Positions 9,437 through 18,754 are shown, numbered from the stretch's first letter. The stretch is DNA of 64,000 bases from Novosphingobium hassiacum (GCF_014196055.1 NZ_JACICY010000011.1:1-64000); one strand, 5' to 3'. The notes: generated by a model not told the origin, from the letters alone. Translations and numbers: made by a program.

Positions 9437-10111
9437 TCACTCGGCCTCGTTGCGGCCCTTGAAGCCCTGCGCGATCACGTACCACTCGGACGAATCCTTG
9501 CGGCTGGACGGCGGCTTGGCATGCTTCACCGAGGTGAAGTTCTTCTTCAGGATGTTCAGCAAATCGGCATCGGTGCCTCCCGCGAAGACTTTGGCGACGA
9601 ATGCGCCGCCCGGTGCCAGCGTGGTGATCGCGAAGTCGACCGCAGCTTCGACCAGTCCCATCGTGCGCAAGTGATCGGTCTGCTTGTGGCCCACGGTGTT
9701 GGCGGCCATGTCCGAGACGACAAGGTCCGGCGCGCCGTCGAGAGCGCCGAGCAGCGCGTTGGGCGCCTCGTCGATCATGAAGTCCATTTCGAGGATCGTG
9801 ACACCCTCAATCGGTTCGGTCGGCAGCAGATCGATCCCGACGATCGCCGCGCCCGGAGCTTTCTTGCGCACGACTTGCGCCCACCCGCCGGGTGCAATGC
9901 CAAGATCGACCACGCGCTTGGCGCTGCGCAACAGGCTGAAGCGCTCGTCCAATTCGATCAGCTTGAACGCGGCACGGCTGCGCCACCCCTCGGCACGAGC
10001 CTGCTTGACGTAGGGATCGTTGATCTGGCGTGACAGCCAGCGCGATGACGACGCGGTGCGTTTCTTGGCGCTGCGCAAGCGCTCGCCCGGGTCCTTGCCT
10101 GAGCGGCTCAT
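9437..10111 (-). CDS. rlmE: 23S rRNA (uridine-2'-O)-methyltransferase RlmE (FtsJ)
   Basis: Methylates the 2'-O of U2552 in the ribosomal A loop using SAM. The 224-residue protein shows the full K-D-K-E set: SRAAFKLIELD, the SAM motif VVDLGIAPGGWAQVV, LVVSDMAANTVGHKQTDH, GGAFVAKVFAGG and SRKDSSEWYVIAQGF. The N-terminal basic extension (SRSGKDPGERLRSAKKRTASSSRWLSRQ) is typical of alphaproteobacterial forms. The ATG at 10111 overlaps the stop of the phosphatase gene by 4 bp, so the two are co-transcribed; this pairing is common in Sphingomonadales. Confidence 0.95.
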   Translation of the reverse strand: MSRSGKDPGERLRSAKKRTASSSRWLSRQINDPYVKQARAEGWRSRAAFKLIELDERFSLLRSAKRVVDLGIAPGGWAQVVRKKAPGAAIVGIDLLPTEPIEGVTILEMDFMIDEAPNALLGALDGAPDLVVSDMAANTVGHKQTDHLRTMGLVEAAVDFAITTLAPGGAFVAKVFAGGTDADLLNILKKNFTSVKHAKPPSSRKDSSEWYVIAQGFKGRNEAE

Positions 10112-11382
10112 GCAGCAGTCCTTTGTTGGGCTGACTTGGGAGATGCCCCGCCAGCCATAAGGCTGCGCAGGATGCCCTCGCGGATGCCGCGATCGGCGAT
10201 GCCAAGCCGGTCGGCCGGCCAGATCTCGAGTATCGATTCCAGGATAGCGCAGCCGGCCACCACCAGATCGGAACGCTCGCGTCCGATGCAGGGCAGGGCG
10301 ATACGCTCTGCCGGGGTCATCTTCGACAAGCGTTCGCTGATGGCGCGCATCGATTCGGCCGGTACGACCAATCCATCGACCGCGCGCCTGTCGTACTGCG
10401 GGAGTTCGAGGTGGAGGCTGGCCAGCGTGGTCACCGTGCCGCTTGTGCCGAGCAGGCGAATGCGCCCGGCACCGGTTGCAGCGTCGCGCATTGACGCCAC
10501 GCGCTCGGCGAAATCGGCGAAACCTTCGTCGACGCGGCGGCGCATTTCGGCATAGGCGATGGCCCGCGCTTGCGGCGTGTCGTCGATCGCGCCGACGCTT
10601 TCGGTCAGCGAAACGACGCCCCACGGAGCCGACTGCCAGTCGATGATGCGCGGCACGGTGTCGCCGGTTTCGACCAGCACCATTTCGGTCGAACCGCCGC
10701 CGATGTCGAAGATCATCGCTGGACCCTCGCCCTGTTCGAGCAGGATGTGGCAGCCCAGGACGGCAAGGCGTGCCTCTTCCTGCGCGGTGATGATGTTCAG
10801 GCGGATTCCGGTCTCGTCATAGACGCGGTCGATGAACTGCGCCCCGTTGGTCGCGCGGCGGCAGGCTTCGGTTGCGACCGAGCGCGCCAGATGGACGTTG
10901 CGCTTGCGCAGCTTGTCGGCGCAGACATGCAGCGCCGCGAGCGCGCGGTCCATCGCCTCCTGCGAGAGGTATCCGGTCTGTGCGAGACCTTCGCCCAGCC
11001 GAACGACGCGGCTGAACGCATCGATCACCACGAAATGCTCGCCCGAAGGCCGCGCGATCAGCAGGCGGCAGTTGTTGGTGCCAAGGTCGATCGCGGCATA
11101 GGCCTGCCGGTGGTGCGGCAGCGGTTTCTGCCAGATCGCCGGGCGTTCGCTGGTGGCGGGGGCGGCAGGCTCAGACTCTGTCTCGGGAAGGACGGGCGCC
11201 GTTGAGAGATCCCCAACATCGGCAAGCGTCGCTGGTCCGGCCAAAGGCGTTGGCGCAATTGGGCTGATCCTGCCGGGAGACTTGCCGGCGATCTTGCCGT
11301 GATGCGGCCGGGATTTGCGCTTTCCCTTCTTCTTGCCGGATCGCACGCCATGCCTGTTGGCCGGCGGATGGTTCTCCGCCAT
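10108..11382 (-). CDS. Ppx/GppA family phosphatase
   Basis: 424 residues: a basic, low-complexity N-terminal extension (KKKGKRKSRPHHGK..., residues 1-85), then the actin-like ASKHA fold with AAIDLGTNNCRLLIA (phosphate 1 loop) and MIFDIGGGSTEMVLV (phosphate 2 loop). It is expected to hydrolyse polyphosphate or pppGpp; it lacks the C-terminal helical domain of full Ppx and matches the short Ppx/GppA group that accompanies rlmE. A second, longer paralogue lies at 41374-42834 beside ppk1, so this copy may be more concerned with (p)ppGpp; that is inference. Confidence 0.88.
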   Translation of the reverse strand: MAENHPPANRHGVRSGKKKGKRKSRPHHGKIAGKSPGRISPIAPTPLAGPATLADVGDLSTAPVLPETESEPAAPATSERPAIWQKPLPHHRQAYAAIDLGTNNCRLLIARPSGEHFVVIDAFSRVVRLGEGLAQTGYLSQEAMDRALAALHVCADKLRKRNVHLARSVATEACRRATNGAQFIDRVYDETGIRLNIITAQEEARLAVLGCHILLEQGEGPAMIFDIGGGSTEMVLVETGDTVPRIIDWQSAPWGVVSLTESVGAIDDTPQARAIAYAEMRRRVDEGFADFAERVASMRDAATGAGRIRLLGTSGTVTTLASLHLELPQYDRRAVDGLVVPAESMRAISERLSKMTPAERIALPCIGRERSDLVVAGCAILESILEIWPADRLGIADRGIREGILRSLMAGGASPKSAQQRTAA

Positions 11383-11500
11383 AATCGAATTCGCTTATGT
11401 TTTCCCGTGCCGCCTGATGCCTGCCGGGTACTTGGCACCAACGCTAGCGATGCCGGGCCTTTCCCGCAAGGGCGACCCCCAAAAATGCGCTGCCCGCCGC

Positions 11501-11529
11501 TTGACTCGGGCAAGGTCGCCGCCTAATTG
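11501..11529 (+). promoter_or_regulatory. Sigma-70-type promoter for tRNA-Gln
   Basis: TTGACT at 11501-11506 and TAATTG at 11524-11529 with a 17-bp spacer; the start of transcription would fall a few bases before the tRNA at 11541. Confidence 0.55.
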
Positions 11530-11540
11530 CGCGCACTCAT

Positions 11541-11614
11541 TGCCCCGTCGTCTAATGGTAAGACACCGGTTTCTGATACCGTTTATCGAGGTTCGAGTCC
11601 TCGCGGGGCATCCA
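11541..11614 (+). tRNA. tRNA-Gln (anticodon CTG)
   Basis: A 74-nt cloverleaf with encoded CCA. The acceptor TGCCCCG pairs with CGGGGCA, the D stem is GTCT/AGAC, and the anticodon stem CCGGT/ACCGT has a mismatch at 27-43. The loop TTCTGAT gives anticodon CTG, and the T arm is CGAGG-TTCGAGT-CCTCG. The loop sequence matches bacterial tRNA-Gln. Its 3' end is the attachment site of the island that follows; integration leaves the tRNA intact. Confidence 0.95.
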
Positions 11615-11616
11615 TC
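11596..11616. repeat. attL: tRNA-Gln 3' end, left copy of 21-bp island boundary repeat
   Basis: Identical over 21 bp to 33848-33868. It covers the 3' half of the T arm, the acceptor strand, CCA and two further bases, the usual core for P4-type integrases. Confidence 0.9.
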
Positions 11617-11981
11617 ACCACAGAGCTAACGATCTGATTTGACGGGCTTTTCCTGCGCCTTGTCTTTTGGCGTTCCCTCATGCGCTCCCACAATGCCTGT
11701 TGCGCAAGTTCGATCGCGTCAAACTGCCCGGCCGACATCGAAGCGCGCGGAATGCCGGTAAGCTGCTTTGAGTCTCGCGCCCGATTTCGCACCCGAAACC
11801 CGCACGAAACTGCCGTTTTTCAAATAGCGAAGGCGTCTGCGTAGCAGCGGTTGGAGTTTGAGTCTGAGGGATAATTACGGGGGATGACAAGCATAGGCCC
11901 GTAGTCGGTTGACGGCCCGACCTTGACGCTCTCCATTACCGACACAGCCCGACTCACAGGCTGCAGCTAAGGGGCGATGAC
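11617..11981. other. Gene-poor left end of the island
   Basis: No gene I can support. A minus-strand frame of about 69 codons (11583-11792) runs into the tRNA and has no clear ribosome-binding site; it may be decayed. A GTTCCCTCAT motif at 11672-11681 recurs just upstream of the integrase (33712) in the same orientation and could be an integrase arm site. Confidence 0.5.
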
Positions 11982-12536
11982 GTGGCACTGATCAAATGCG
12001 GCGAATGCAGTCGAGACATTTCCGACCAAGCTACAAGCTGCCCAGGCTGTGGTGCCCCGGTGGTAGTGAGTGAGAGCACCGCAAGGGCACCTGACCGGCT
12101 GGCGCTGAGCGATGGCAAGTTCATCGCTACTCGAGAGATGATGGCCGCGCTTGGCCGATCTGCCGTCCATGCCTGCAAGTACCGTGTGGATAGCGCGGAC
12201 GATGCTGCCGGGACACTCACCTTCACCACGGGCGTCACGATGGGCTCTTGGACAGGTGTAAGCGGTACAATCATCTATCGCGAGGCATCGCCATACCTGT
12301 TCGAGGTCATCGGCTCGGCAAAGCAGAACGTCAAAGGTGGGCAGGTTGTCGCGCTGGATCTGTTCGGCGAGGCAAAGGGCAAGGTCGACAATGTGATAGC
12401 CGAGATGCGGCGCCAAGCCAGTGCAGGCGATGTCGCGCCCGTCTCTGCCGAAAGCAGCGCCGCCACAGGGTGCGCGGTCCTATTGTTCGGCCTCGCCTTC
12501 GTACCAGCCGCGCTGGTGGTCGGGCACTTCGTCTAA
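11982..12536 (+). CDS. Zinc-ribbon protein with C-terminal membrane helix
   Basis: 184 residues from a GTG start with AAGGGG upstream. The N-terminus is a zinc ribbon: C6-GEC9 and C20-PGC23 (two CxxC knuckles, IKCGECSRDISDQATSCPGCGAP). The middle (residues ~60-140) has alternating beta strands (TGVTMGSWTGVSGTIIYRE), and the C-terminus is a hydrophobic helix (GCAVLLFGLAFVPAALVVGHFV), so it is likely tail-anchored. I recognise no function. It is the first clear gene inside the island, and its stop lies 12 bp before the first ~90-bp repeat. Confidence 0.7.
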   Translation: MALIKCGECSRDISDQATSCPGCGAPVVVSESTARAPDRLALSDGKFIATREMMAALGRSAVHACKYRVDSADDAAGTLTFTTGVTMGSWTGVSGTIIYREASPYLFEVIGSAKQNVKGGQVVALDLFGEAKGKVDNVIAEMRRQASAGDVAPVSAESSAATGCAVLLFGLAFVPAALVVGHFV

Positions 12537-12548
12537 CGCCCAAAAATC

Positions 12549-12638
12549 GCGGGTCCTACCTACGACATTCCCGGACCCTAAGCGCTGAAGGACCGCAAAT
12601 TTGGCGTCACGCACCAATTTTTGGCATCGCAAGAGTTT
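12549..12638. repeat. Left copy of ~90-bp direct repeat framing the cargo segment
   Basis: Aligned base by base with 22159-22248; about nine mismatches, the first 46 bases identical. Inside are GGTCC and two GGACC elements able to form a small hairpin, and an AGCGCT palindrome. The two copies are 9.6 kb apart in the same orientation. It is not protein-coding. It could be a recombination boundary or a repeated regulatory or terminator element. Confidence 0.8.
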
Positions 12639-12703
12639 GAAGTTTCACTCGACTGCATATTCGGACTTCGAACTCTCGCAATGCTAAAACTTGGGCTGTG
12701 ATG

Positions 12704-15700
12704 CTATGCAAGGCTCGCTTGATCACCTTGCAATGCATAGTAAAGCGCGATCGATGCCGAACGCCGCCGCCCCGCCACCCCATCAAAAATCGCAATTGGC
12801 AACTGGCTTGAGCCTAACAACGAATCTAGCCTCTTGTTCACTTTCTCGCGCGCTTCGTGATCTAATCGTCCTGCGCTCGCGAGGAAGCGGGCTGCATTGA
12901 CGAACCGTTCAAGCGGACCTTCGCAGTCAATCCACATGCGTACTGCCTCGACTGCTGAATTATCGCGCTGAAGCCGTTCGTAGACTGCGAGGTTTGCCGA
13001 CTCGGGGCGATCCCAGCGGTTGAAACTGGTTCGACTAAAGCTGCCGTCCAATAACTCGACCAACTCAGTCGTTGGCGATACACCCGCGCCTATGAGTAAA
13101 GCCGACGCCCATTCTTGGTCCTGTACCCCGATGTCGAGTAGTGAGCGCCTCGGCTTGAACGTGCGCAATCGATCAGGAGCATAAATGGCAACCAGGCATG
13201 CGTCCTGAACAGTGCGACTATGTTCAAGCCGGGTCACTAAATGCTCTGTTATGGTGTCGTGATCGGGAAATTGTTCCCGCAGCAATTGCGCTATCAACAA
13301 TTGGTGCTCGTCGGCGCTGTGGCGGGTTGGCTTCATCTCCAAGCTCTTGAGACAAGCATTCAGCAGCGCGTCAGTGCTTGGCCGAAGCTGCGCATAAGCG
13401 CGTAGCGCGTCGACGCTGGCGCCTTCGTCACCACGCTCAAACAAGTCCAGAAACGCTCGTTGCGCCTCGACCGAACGCCAAGGGGCCGCCGCAAGGACGT
13501 CGAGAAGGCCTCCCCCGTTGGCGAATTTATCAACTCGCTCAGGCAGCGTGGAACCGAAAACCTTTTCTAGCTGCCCCCAATGCTCGCACAAGAACGAGTG
13601 GAGTGATGGTGTATCGTTATGCCATTCGCCAAACACCAGCCGCAAAGGCTCGCCGCGATCCCATTCATCGCGAACCGCGTCTAGTCTATTGATCGCCAGC
13701 AGACCAACAAGCGCGGCAGCCCGCTTCACGACGTGTTCTGGACCAACAGACTTCATGTCGGCTACGAGAGCCAAAACCGATTCATCGATCTCCCGCCCGG
13801 GCAAATGCCTATAGTTGCCGATACTCAAACGGATTTTGAGTTCGGGATCGCTCTCACGGTCGTACCAAGCGAGTATCCTAGCCATGGGTGGACTTCCGGG
13901 ATCGCTGATCGCAGTTTCAGCCAGAACCGATCTCAGCTCGACAGGAAGCGGGGCCGCAGCACCGAGTATTTTGGACCGCAACTGGTGATCGTCTTGAAAA
14001 CCTAGGGCAAGACCTTGGTAAGTAGGGTCAACCGAATCGATGTCCTCAAGCGCGAGGGTGCGCACGTCGGGATGTCGGGAGAATGATGTAAAAAGGTTGC
14101 AAGTAACGGAAAAGATGCCCCTTGAGTGCTTGCCTGACCGAAGGAGAATCTCCACAGCCTTCTCGTCTCGCCCGTCGCAGCCAGCATGCGCCAACCCTTT
14201 TGCGAGAATATCTTTGCGAGCGTCGTCACGCGAACCCAGGTCCAGCAATCTCTCTCGGCTAGCTACTTGATCGAGAAGAATTTCTGGAATTAGGCTAAGT
14301 AGATGGATGCAGCGCGCGTCGTCAGCGACCGCCGCCCGCAAATTGTTTGCAACAGTATCGTCGCCAAGGCCCCACCCCTTGAGTAGGCATCTCGCTGTCC
14401 AATAGAGCGTAAAACCGGAACCGGTCCGTAGATCTTCTAGAAGTGCCGACTTGAGGCGTTCATCGGCCACGCTCGAGACGACCAAGAGCAACTCATTGCC
14501 GTGATATTCGCGGTTTTTGTCTACGAGCCAGTAGGCGACAACCGCCTGACGGAGAACCGCATCAAATTCGGCGAACTTACAGAGGCCCTCGTTGCGGTGC
14601 CGCACAAGAACTAGCGGAAAGTCACGTTCGAACTCATGCTTGAGCCACTTCCTGATGCGGTCGTCGGCCGGAGAACATGCAAGAAGATAACGTGTGGAGT
14701 CCTCGGGATCCCAACTGTCCCTGTCCGGACCGCCGTTAACGGCTCTAAGAGCGCTTGTCACCAATGTCTCGTCGTCTGCCCAATACCGACCGAGAAGCTC
14801 GCTCGCCACGCTTTGATCATGGTAATCAACGCTCTGGGAGAAATGCTGCCATTTATGCAGGCTGTCTCGAAAGTGGGGCCGCAGATCGCCGATCGCAGCT
14901 TGCCGTGCAATTCCCGCGAGACCCAAGCTCGGATCGATCGACAGCGCGGCTTCCTCGAATATTTCGTCAAGCCCTCGCAGCTCTGGCCAGCCGAGGCGAA
15001 GCGCTTCAAGCATCGACCCAGCGACATTGAGCCGCTGAGTTTTCCCGAGACCGAAGTGCAAACGCTCGCCAACACTCCTGTCGCCAGCATAGACCTTAGC
15101 AAGCGCGGCTGCTGCGGCGTATTGGGTGCCGCGATCGTCATCGTGTAGGCCCAGCCAAAGCGTCTCGAGAAGATCCGGCGCTTGACGCCATGTGCCCAAG
15201 GCATCGAAAATGGTGCGCCGCCAGGTGGACCGGCTCGGACTCCACGCTTCGAGCTTGCGTCCGACAATCGGGCCGAGATTGGGATCGTCAAGTGCGCCCA
15301 AGGCCGAACTAAGTGCATCCCGCCGCGCGACCAGCCAGTCCCCAGTCTCAATCGTGCTGAACCCGACCTCGATGAGCGCACCTGCCGCAGCCGGAGAACG
15401 GTTCGGTGCGGTGAATGCGGCCTCAACCAGCAGACCTGCTGCCTGCATCATCGCCAGCGGTTCGCGAACTTGGGCTTGGATGGCCGCGAGCAAAGCCTCA
15501 AATTCGTCGCGCCGAGCCGTGCTCGCAAGCAGCATTACGATGACATTTCGCCAGCGAGGATCGCCTGCTCTCGCAGCAGTGAATTCTTGGGCTTTTGAGA
15601 ATGGCCAACTTTGAAGGTGCTCGGCGGTCAGAAACTCCTCAAAGCTTGCGTGTGCGAAGCCGATCTCGCCCGGCGCCTTTTCTACAATCAGGCCCTGAAG

Positions 15701-17548
15701 TTCCGAGTTCACCGCAAGAATCTCTGTGGCGGCGGAGCTTGCTCGGTCTAATGCTAGGCTGAAGCCGTCTACGAGATACTCGCGGATAATGCGCCGCGCC
15801 TGAACTAGTGCGAACCCTGCATCGCCCGCTTCGGAGCGAATGTTGAACGCTAAGCAAGCCAACGCTGCTCGGCGTTGCTCCGGATCGCGCGCATGCTCGA
15901 ATCTCCCGCGCTGGTCAAAGGCGGCGGTCGCTCGTTTCTGCGGATGTTGCTCGAGGAGCAAGTCGATGAGCTGGCGATAGGCCTCAATCTTGCTGCGCGG
16001 CAGAATGCGATCACGCAGCGCGAGCGTGATCAGCCCCACTAGAAGGAGCGGCACCTCAGCGAGAGTCGACAGAGCTCCATCGCGCGAAAGGTCGGAAGTA
16101 AAGCGTGCCAACCGGCTCGTTGCATCTGTGCTCCCGTCGCGCTCTGGGGCGAAACGTCCAAACCAGCAACTCGCAAGCGCTCGCTGTTGCTGCGGCGAGA
16201 ACGGCGCCAACACGGCCGATCTCCAAGTTGCCGGGACCGAACCAAGCTTCTCAAAGCCGCGAGGTCTGGCGGTCATCAGCACGGGCACGTCATGTGCGCT
16301 TGCAAAAGTCAGAAGCAGTTGCAGCGTTGTCCGGGCCGCCTGCTCATCGGCCCATTCGTCGAGCCCATCGATCAGAAGAACCACGCGTCTCTCGTCCACC
16401 GCTCGGTCAACAAGGTCGACAAGGCTGTCGCCCGTCAGGAGCGGTTTGAGGCTTCGACGTACGATCTCTTTTAGGCCAACCCGCGCGCCATCAGCGGCAA
16501 CTTCGCGCGACCATCGCGCAAATGGAATGTGAAGCGGGAGCTTATCGCCCCATCGGCTAGCCAGCTCAGGAAAGCGATCTTGTGTTCCCAAGAGGTCGAG
16601 CGCGAAGCACCGCAGCAAGGTGCTCTTGCCCGAACCAGCGTCGCCGAGGATGACGATTCTCTCTCCATGCCTGCTCCATTCGCGAAACGGCACGCGCCGC
16701 CTGTCTAGAGCGCGCTTGGTGCTCCGCAGGAAGTCACCTTTGCTAGGGTCCCCACTGATGGGCGCCATAGCCCGAGAGACTGGCGGCCCCTCCCCTGGAT
16801 CGGCGGAGCGGAGTTCGGCAACTACGACGTCAGGTAGGAGAAAACGTTCGCCGATCGAAATCGGTGAGCGCTCATCCACATCATGAATGCTTGAATAAGT
16901 TCCAGGGTCGATGAAATGAAAATGGCTGTCGTAGACTTTGCCTAGTTGCGCTCGGACGCGGGCGAATGCCACACCGTCGAGCCGTTGGCCGAGTGAGTTA
17001 GCGACGTCCGGTCCGAGGAAAGCCTCGACCCAAACGCGACCAAAGAAATCGTCCACGAGTGTGGCGTGGCTGCGCAATTCGTCGGAAAGCTCTTCACTAC
17101 CTAAGACCCGAAGATTGACCCCAGCGGCCTTGAGCCGCCGCGTCTGCACTTCGATTTCGTCCTGAAAACCAGCGTCAGCAGTGCTCGATTGCAGGGCAAG
17201 CGTCAGCGAGATCGAATGTTTAGCCCATTTCCCCTTAAGAAAAAGTCCGACCGAGCTCCGCAGGTTTGTGGCCGAGAATTTTGCGCGTCGTTTCGCCTGC
17301 CAACAGTGATAGGTGCCGCCCGGCGAACGCGCGTAGATGTCAATGCCATCCTGCGCCTGACCGCTCCGCCCGTAGCGTGCCGCGTGTTCGACGCTCCCGA
17401 GCGTCAGCACGAGACGGTGACACAACCGCTCGAAATTCTCCCAAGTGAGGTCGCCAAAGGGAAGAAGTTGCATGCGCGTGACGACCGGCGGCGGAACGGG
17501 CTGGTCATTTGGAGGAGAGAATAATCCGTCGATCGTTTGAGTAGCCAT
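12704..17548 (-). CDS. Giant STAND NTPase with N-terminal Mrr-like nuclease (Avs/bNACHT-type defence protein)
   Basis: 1614 residues in three parts. Residues ~30-175 form an Mrr-type PD-(D/E)XK nuclease: LTWENFERLCHRLV, then GRSGQAQDGIDIY with D70 and HCWQAK with Q84-x-K86. The STAND/NACHT NTPase follows: Walker A GDAGSGKST at 302-310, Walker B VVLLIDGLDEWAD at ~389-401, and a TARPRGF sensor. The rest (~550-1614) is helical repeat (HEAT/TPR-like) and would be the target sensor. In the Avs and bNACHT families a phage protein binds the repeats, the ATPase oligomerises and the nuclease degrades DNA. This copy stands alone on its strand with a repeat-rich promoter. It is intact; codon use looks less GC-rich than in the chromosomal genes. 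No close Avs subtype is claimed. Confidence 0.85.
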   Translation of the reverse strand: MATQTIDGLFSPPNDQPVPPPVVTRMQLLPFGDLTWENFERLCHRLVLTLGSVEHAARYGRSGQAQDGIDIYARSPGGTYHCWQAKRRAKFSATNLRSSVGLFLKGKWAKHSISLTLALQSSTADAGFQDEIEVQTRRLKAAGVNLRVLGSEELSDELRSHATLVDDFFGRVWVEAFLGPDVANSLGQRLDGVAFARVRAQLGKVYDSHFHFIDPGTYSSIHDVDERSPISIGERFLLPDVVVAELRSADPGEGPPVSRAMAPISGDPSKGDFLRSTKRALDRRRVPFREWSRHGERIVILGDAGSGKSTLLRCFALDLLGTQDRFPELASRWGDKLPLHIPFARWSREVAADGARVGLKEIVRRSLKPLLTGDSLVDLVDRAVDERRVVLLIDGLDEWADEQAARTTLQLLLTFASAHDVPVLMTARPRGFEKLGSVPATWRSAVLAPFSPQQQRALASCWFGRFAPERDGSTDATSRLARFTSDLSRDGALSTLAEVPLLLVGLITLALRDRILPRSKIEAYRQLIDLLLEQHPQKRATAAFDQRGRFEHARDPEQRRAALACLAFNIRSEAGDAGFALVQARRIIREYLVDGFSLALDRASSAATEILAVNSELQGLIVEKAPGEIGFAHASFEEFLTAEHLQSWPFSKAQEFTAARAGDPRWRNVIVMLLASTARRDEFEALLAAIQAQVREPLAMMQAAGLLVEAAFTAPNRSPAAAGALIEVGFSTIETGDWLVARRDALSSALGALDDPNLGPIVGRKLEAWSPSRSTWRRTIFDALGTWRQAPDLLETLWLGLHDDDRGTQYAAAAALAKVYAGDRSVGERLHFGLGKTQRLNVAGSMLEALRLGWPELRGLDEIFEEAALSIDPSLGLAGIARQAAIGDLRPHFRDSLHKWQHFSQSVDYHDQSVASELLGRYWADDETLVTSALRAVNGGPDRDSWDPEDSTRYLLACSPADDRIRKWLKHEFERDFPLVLVRHRNEGLCKFAEFDAVLRQAVVAYWLVDKNREYHGNELLLVVSSVADERLKSALLEDLRTGSGFTLYWTARCLLKGWGLGDDTVANNLRAAVADDARCIHLLSLIPEILLDQVASRERLLDLGSRDDARKDILAKGLAHAGCDGRDEKAVEILLRSGKHSRGIFSVTCNLFTSFSRHPDVRTLALEDIDSVDPTYQGLALGFQDDHQLRSKILGAAAPLPVELRSVLAETAISDPGSPPMARILAWYDRESDPELKIRLSIGNYRHLPGREIDESVLALVADMKSVGPEHVVKRAAALVGLLAINRLDAVRDEWDRGEPLRLVFGEWHNDTPSLHSFLCEHWGQLEKVFGSTLPERVDKFANGGGLLDVLAAAPWRSVEAQRAFLDLFERGDEGASVDALRAYAQLRPSTDALLNACLKSLEMKPTRHSADEHQLLIAQLLREQFPDHDTITEHLVTRLEHSRTVQDACLVAIYAPDRLRTFKPRRSLLDIGVQDQEWASALLIGAGVSPTTELVELLDGSFSRTSFNRWDRPESANLAVYERLQRDNSAVEAVRMWIDCEGPLERFVNAARFLASAGRLDHEAREKVNKRLDSLLGSSQLPIAIFDGVAGRRRSASIALYYALQGDQASLA

Positions 17549-17565
17549 GTCAGCTTTCAGCTATT

Positions 17566-17658
17566 GCGCAATTGCGCGCCTCTGTCACTCGATAGAAAAT
17601 GACAGGTCTTCATTCCCAGATGAGGTCGGTCAGTTGGAAAAGTCGGTCGGTTGGAAAA
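17566..17658 (-). promoter_or_regulatory. Promoter region of the STAND gene with palindrome and 17-bp tandem repeat
   Basis: A perfect 12-bp palindrome GCGCAATTGCGC lies at 17566-17577, about 18 bp upstream of the start codon. Two adjoining 17-bp copies (GTCGGTCAGTTGGAAAA and GTCGGTCGGTTGGAAAA, one mismatch) occupy 17625-17658. Both look like regulator sites; no regulator is identified. Confidence 0.4.
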
Positions 17659-17730
17659 GATAGAAGCGGCCGATTTTCGTTGTTCTGTGCCGAGGATTTT
17701 AGCGGCAGTTGCGCTTATAATAACGCACAG

Positions 17731-17955
17731 TCATCGCTCGATCGGCCCGCATGACACGTCGTGGCTGCTGCACTCACTGCAGCGCAGGCGGGCGCTGACG
17801 AACATCATGTCGGTGCTGCGGCGTTGTTCGTGGCGCTGCCTGGATAGTACACCAGCATCGATGCGCCCGACGTGACGACAGGCGCAGCAGGTCACCTGCA
17901 GGTCAAATCCGTGCCGCCGATAGTCGCTGATCTTGTCGAGACGCTTGGTTCCCAT
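17731..17955 (-). CDS. Small cysteine-rich (zinc-ribbon-like) protein
   Basis: 74 residues from ATG 17955 (MGTKRLDKISDYRRHG). Two CxxC knuckles, CCAC near residues 23-26 and CSEC near 60-63, are separated by about 35 residues and end in DVSCGPIER. Similar orphan proteins are scattered through sphingomonad genomes as unnamed hypotheticals, often more than once per genome. An open extension upstream to 18015 is possible but lacks the conserved start. No function known. Confidence 0.65.
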   Translation of the reverse strand: MGTKRLDKISDYRRHGFDLQVTCCACRHVGRIDAGVLSRQRHEQRRSTDMMFVSARLRCSECSSHDVSCGPIER

Positions 17956-18078
17956 GCGCGAACGCGGTATTAGATGAGACAAAAAGCCTCCCGGCGGCTT
18001 CAAAATCAGCTGCAAGGTCTTCGATTTCGTCCGAGACCATTTTAAGAAATAACCGAATGAACATCGAAGGAGAGCACT

Positions 18079-18297
18079 GTGAATGTAGTGATCTGGGAGA
18101 AGGCTGCCCAGGATGCGCAGCCGCGGGAGTTAATTGAAGCGCAGGTGCAGGTCTGCCCGCGCATTGGTGAAGACATGCTTCTGCTCGTCCAAGGGGACCA
18201 GTTTGTTGCCTCTGTGATCGCTGTTGTGCACGGTATCGGTGATGGTGAGCTAAACGACCCTACCACCCGGATAGTCGTGCGTCGCAAAGACGGCTAA
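18079..18297 (+). CDS. Small protein of unknown function
   Basis: 72 residues from GTG 18079, preceded by AAGGAG at good spacing. It is mildly acidic with alternating beta-like segments (QVQVCPRIGEDMLLLVQGDQFVASVIAVVHG). No known family. It is followed by a hairpin with a T-run at 18421. Confidence 0.55.
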   Translation: MNVVIWEKAAQDAQPRELIEAQVQVCPRIGEDMLLLVQGDQFVASVIAVVHGIGDGELNDPTTRIVVRRKDG

Positions 18298-18420
18298 ATC
18301 CGTGGGTCACAAACGTATATTGGTCTCAAATTTTTGTGTTGTTCGTCACTGACCTTAGCTCGAATGCCAAGTACGGGGAGAATGCGACCCGAAGGGCGTG
18401 GAGACACGCTCTCAACTTCA

Positions 18421-18453
18421 CCCCGCCCGCGCTAGTCGCTGGCGGGGGTTTTT
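18421..18453 (+). terminator. Intrinsic terminator
   Basis: CCCCGCC paired with GGCGGGG around a 13-nt loop, followed by GTTTTTG. It probably ends the transcript of the 72-residue gene. Confidence 0.6.
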
Positions 18454-18615
18454 GTGGCTGGTGGTGAGCAGTTCAGGATTGCGGGCGTCATTGTCAGGGC
18501 GAGGTGACCGCAAGCAGTGTGGCGAACTAGTCACCTACGAGAACGGATCGTGAATCATTTCCACGAGTTTGGTTAACCGAACCTTTCGCGCGCGCGTATT
18601 TCCGGCTAAAACACG

Positions 18616-18648
18616 AAGTCCCGCCAATCACTCGGATAGGCGGGACTT
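18616..18648 (+). promoter_or_regulatory. Perfect 10-bp hairpin upstream of the RhuM gene
   Basis: AAGTCCCGCC and GGCGGGACTT, 13-nt loop, 107 bp before the RhuM start, with only a short T-run. It could be a weak terminator or leader structure. Confidence 0.4.
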
Positions 18649-18754
18649 TGCTACCAAGGGCCGGCAAGCCCTCGACCTCATGCAAGGCGTCGTATGAATC
18701 AAGTTGACGACGCGGTCAAGGCTTGTCGGGCTATTGAGATAAGGAAAATCTTAT

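Larger units (their letters stand above)
18298..18754. other. Intergenic stretch before the RhuM gene
   Basis: No supportable gene. It holds the terminator at 18421-18453 and a second hairpin at 18616-18648; the rest shows nothing I can name. Confidence 0.5.
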
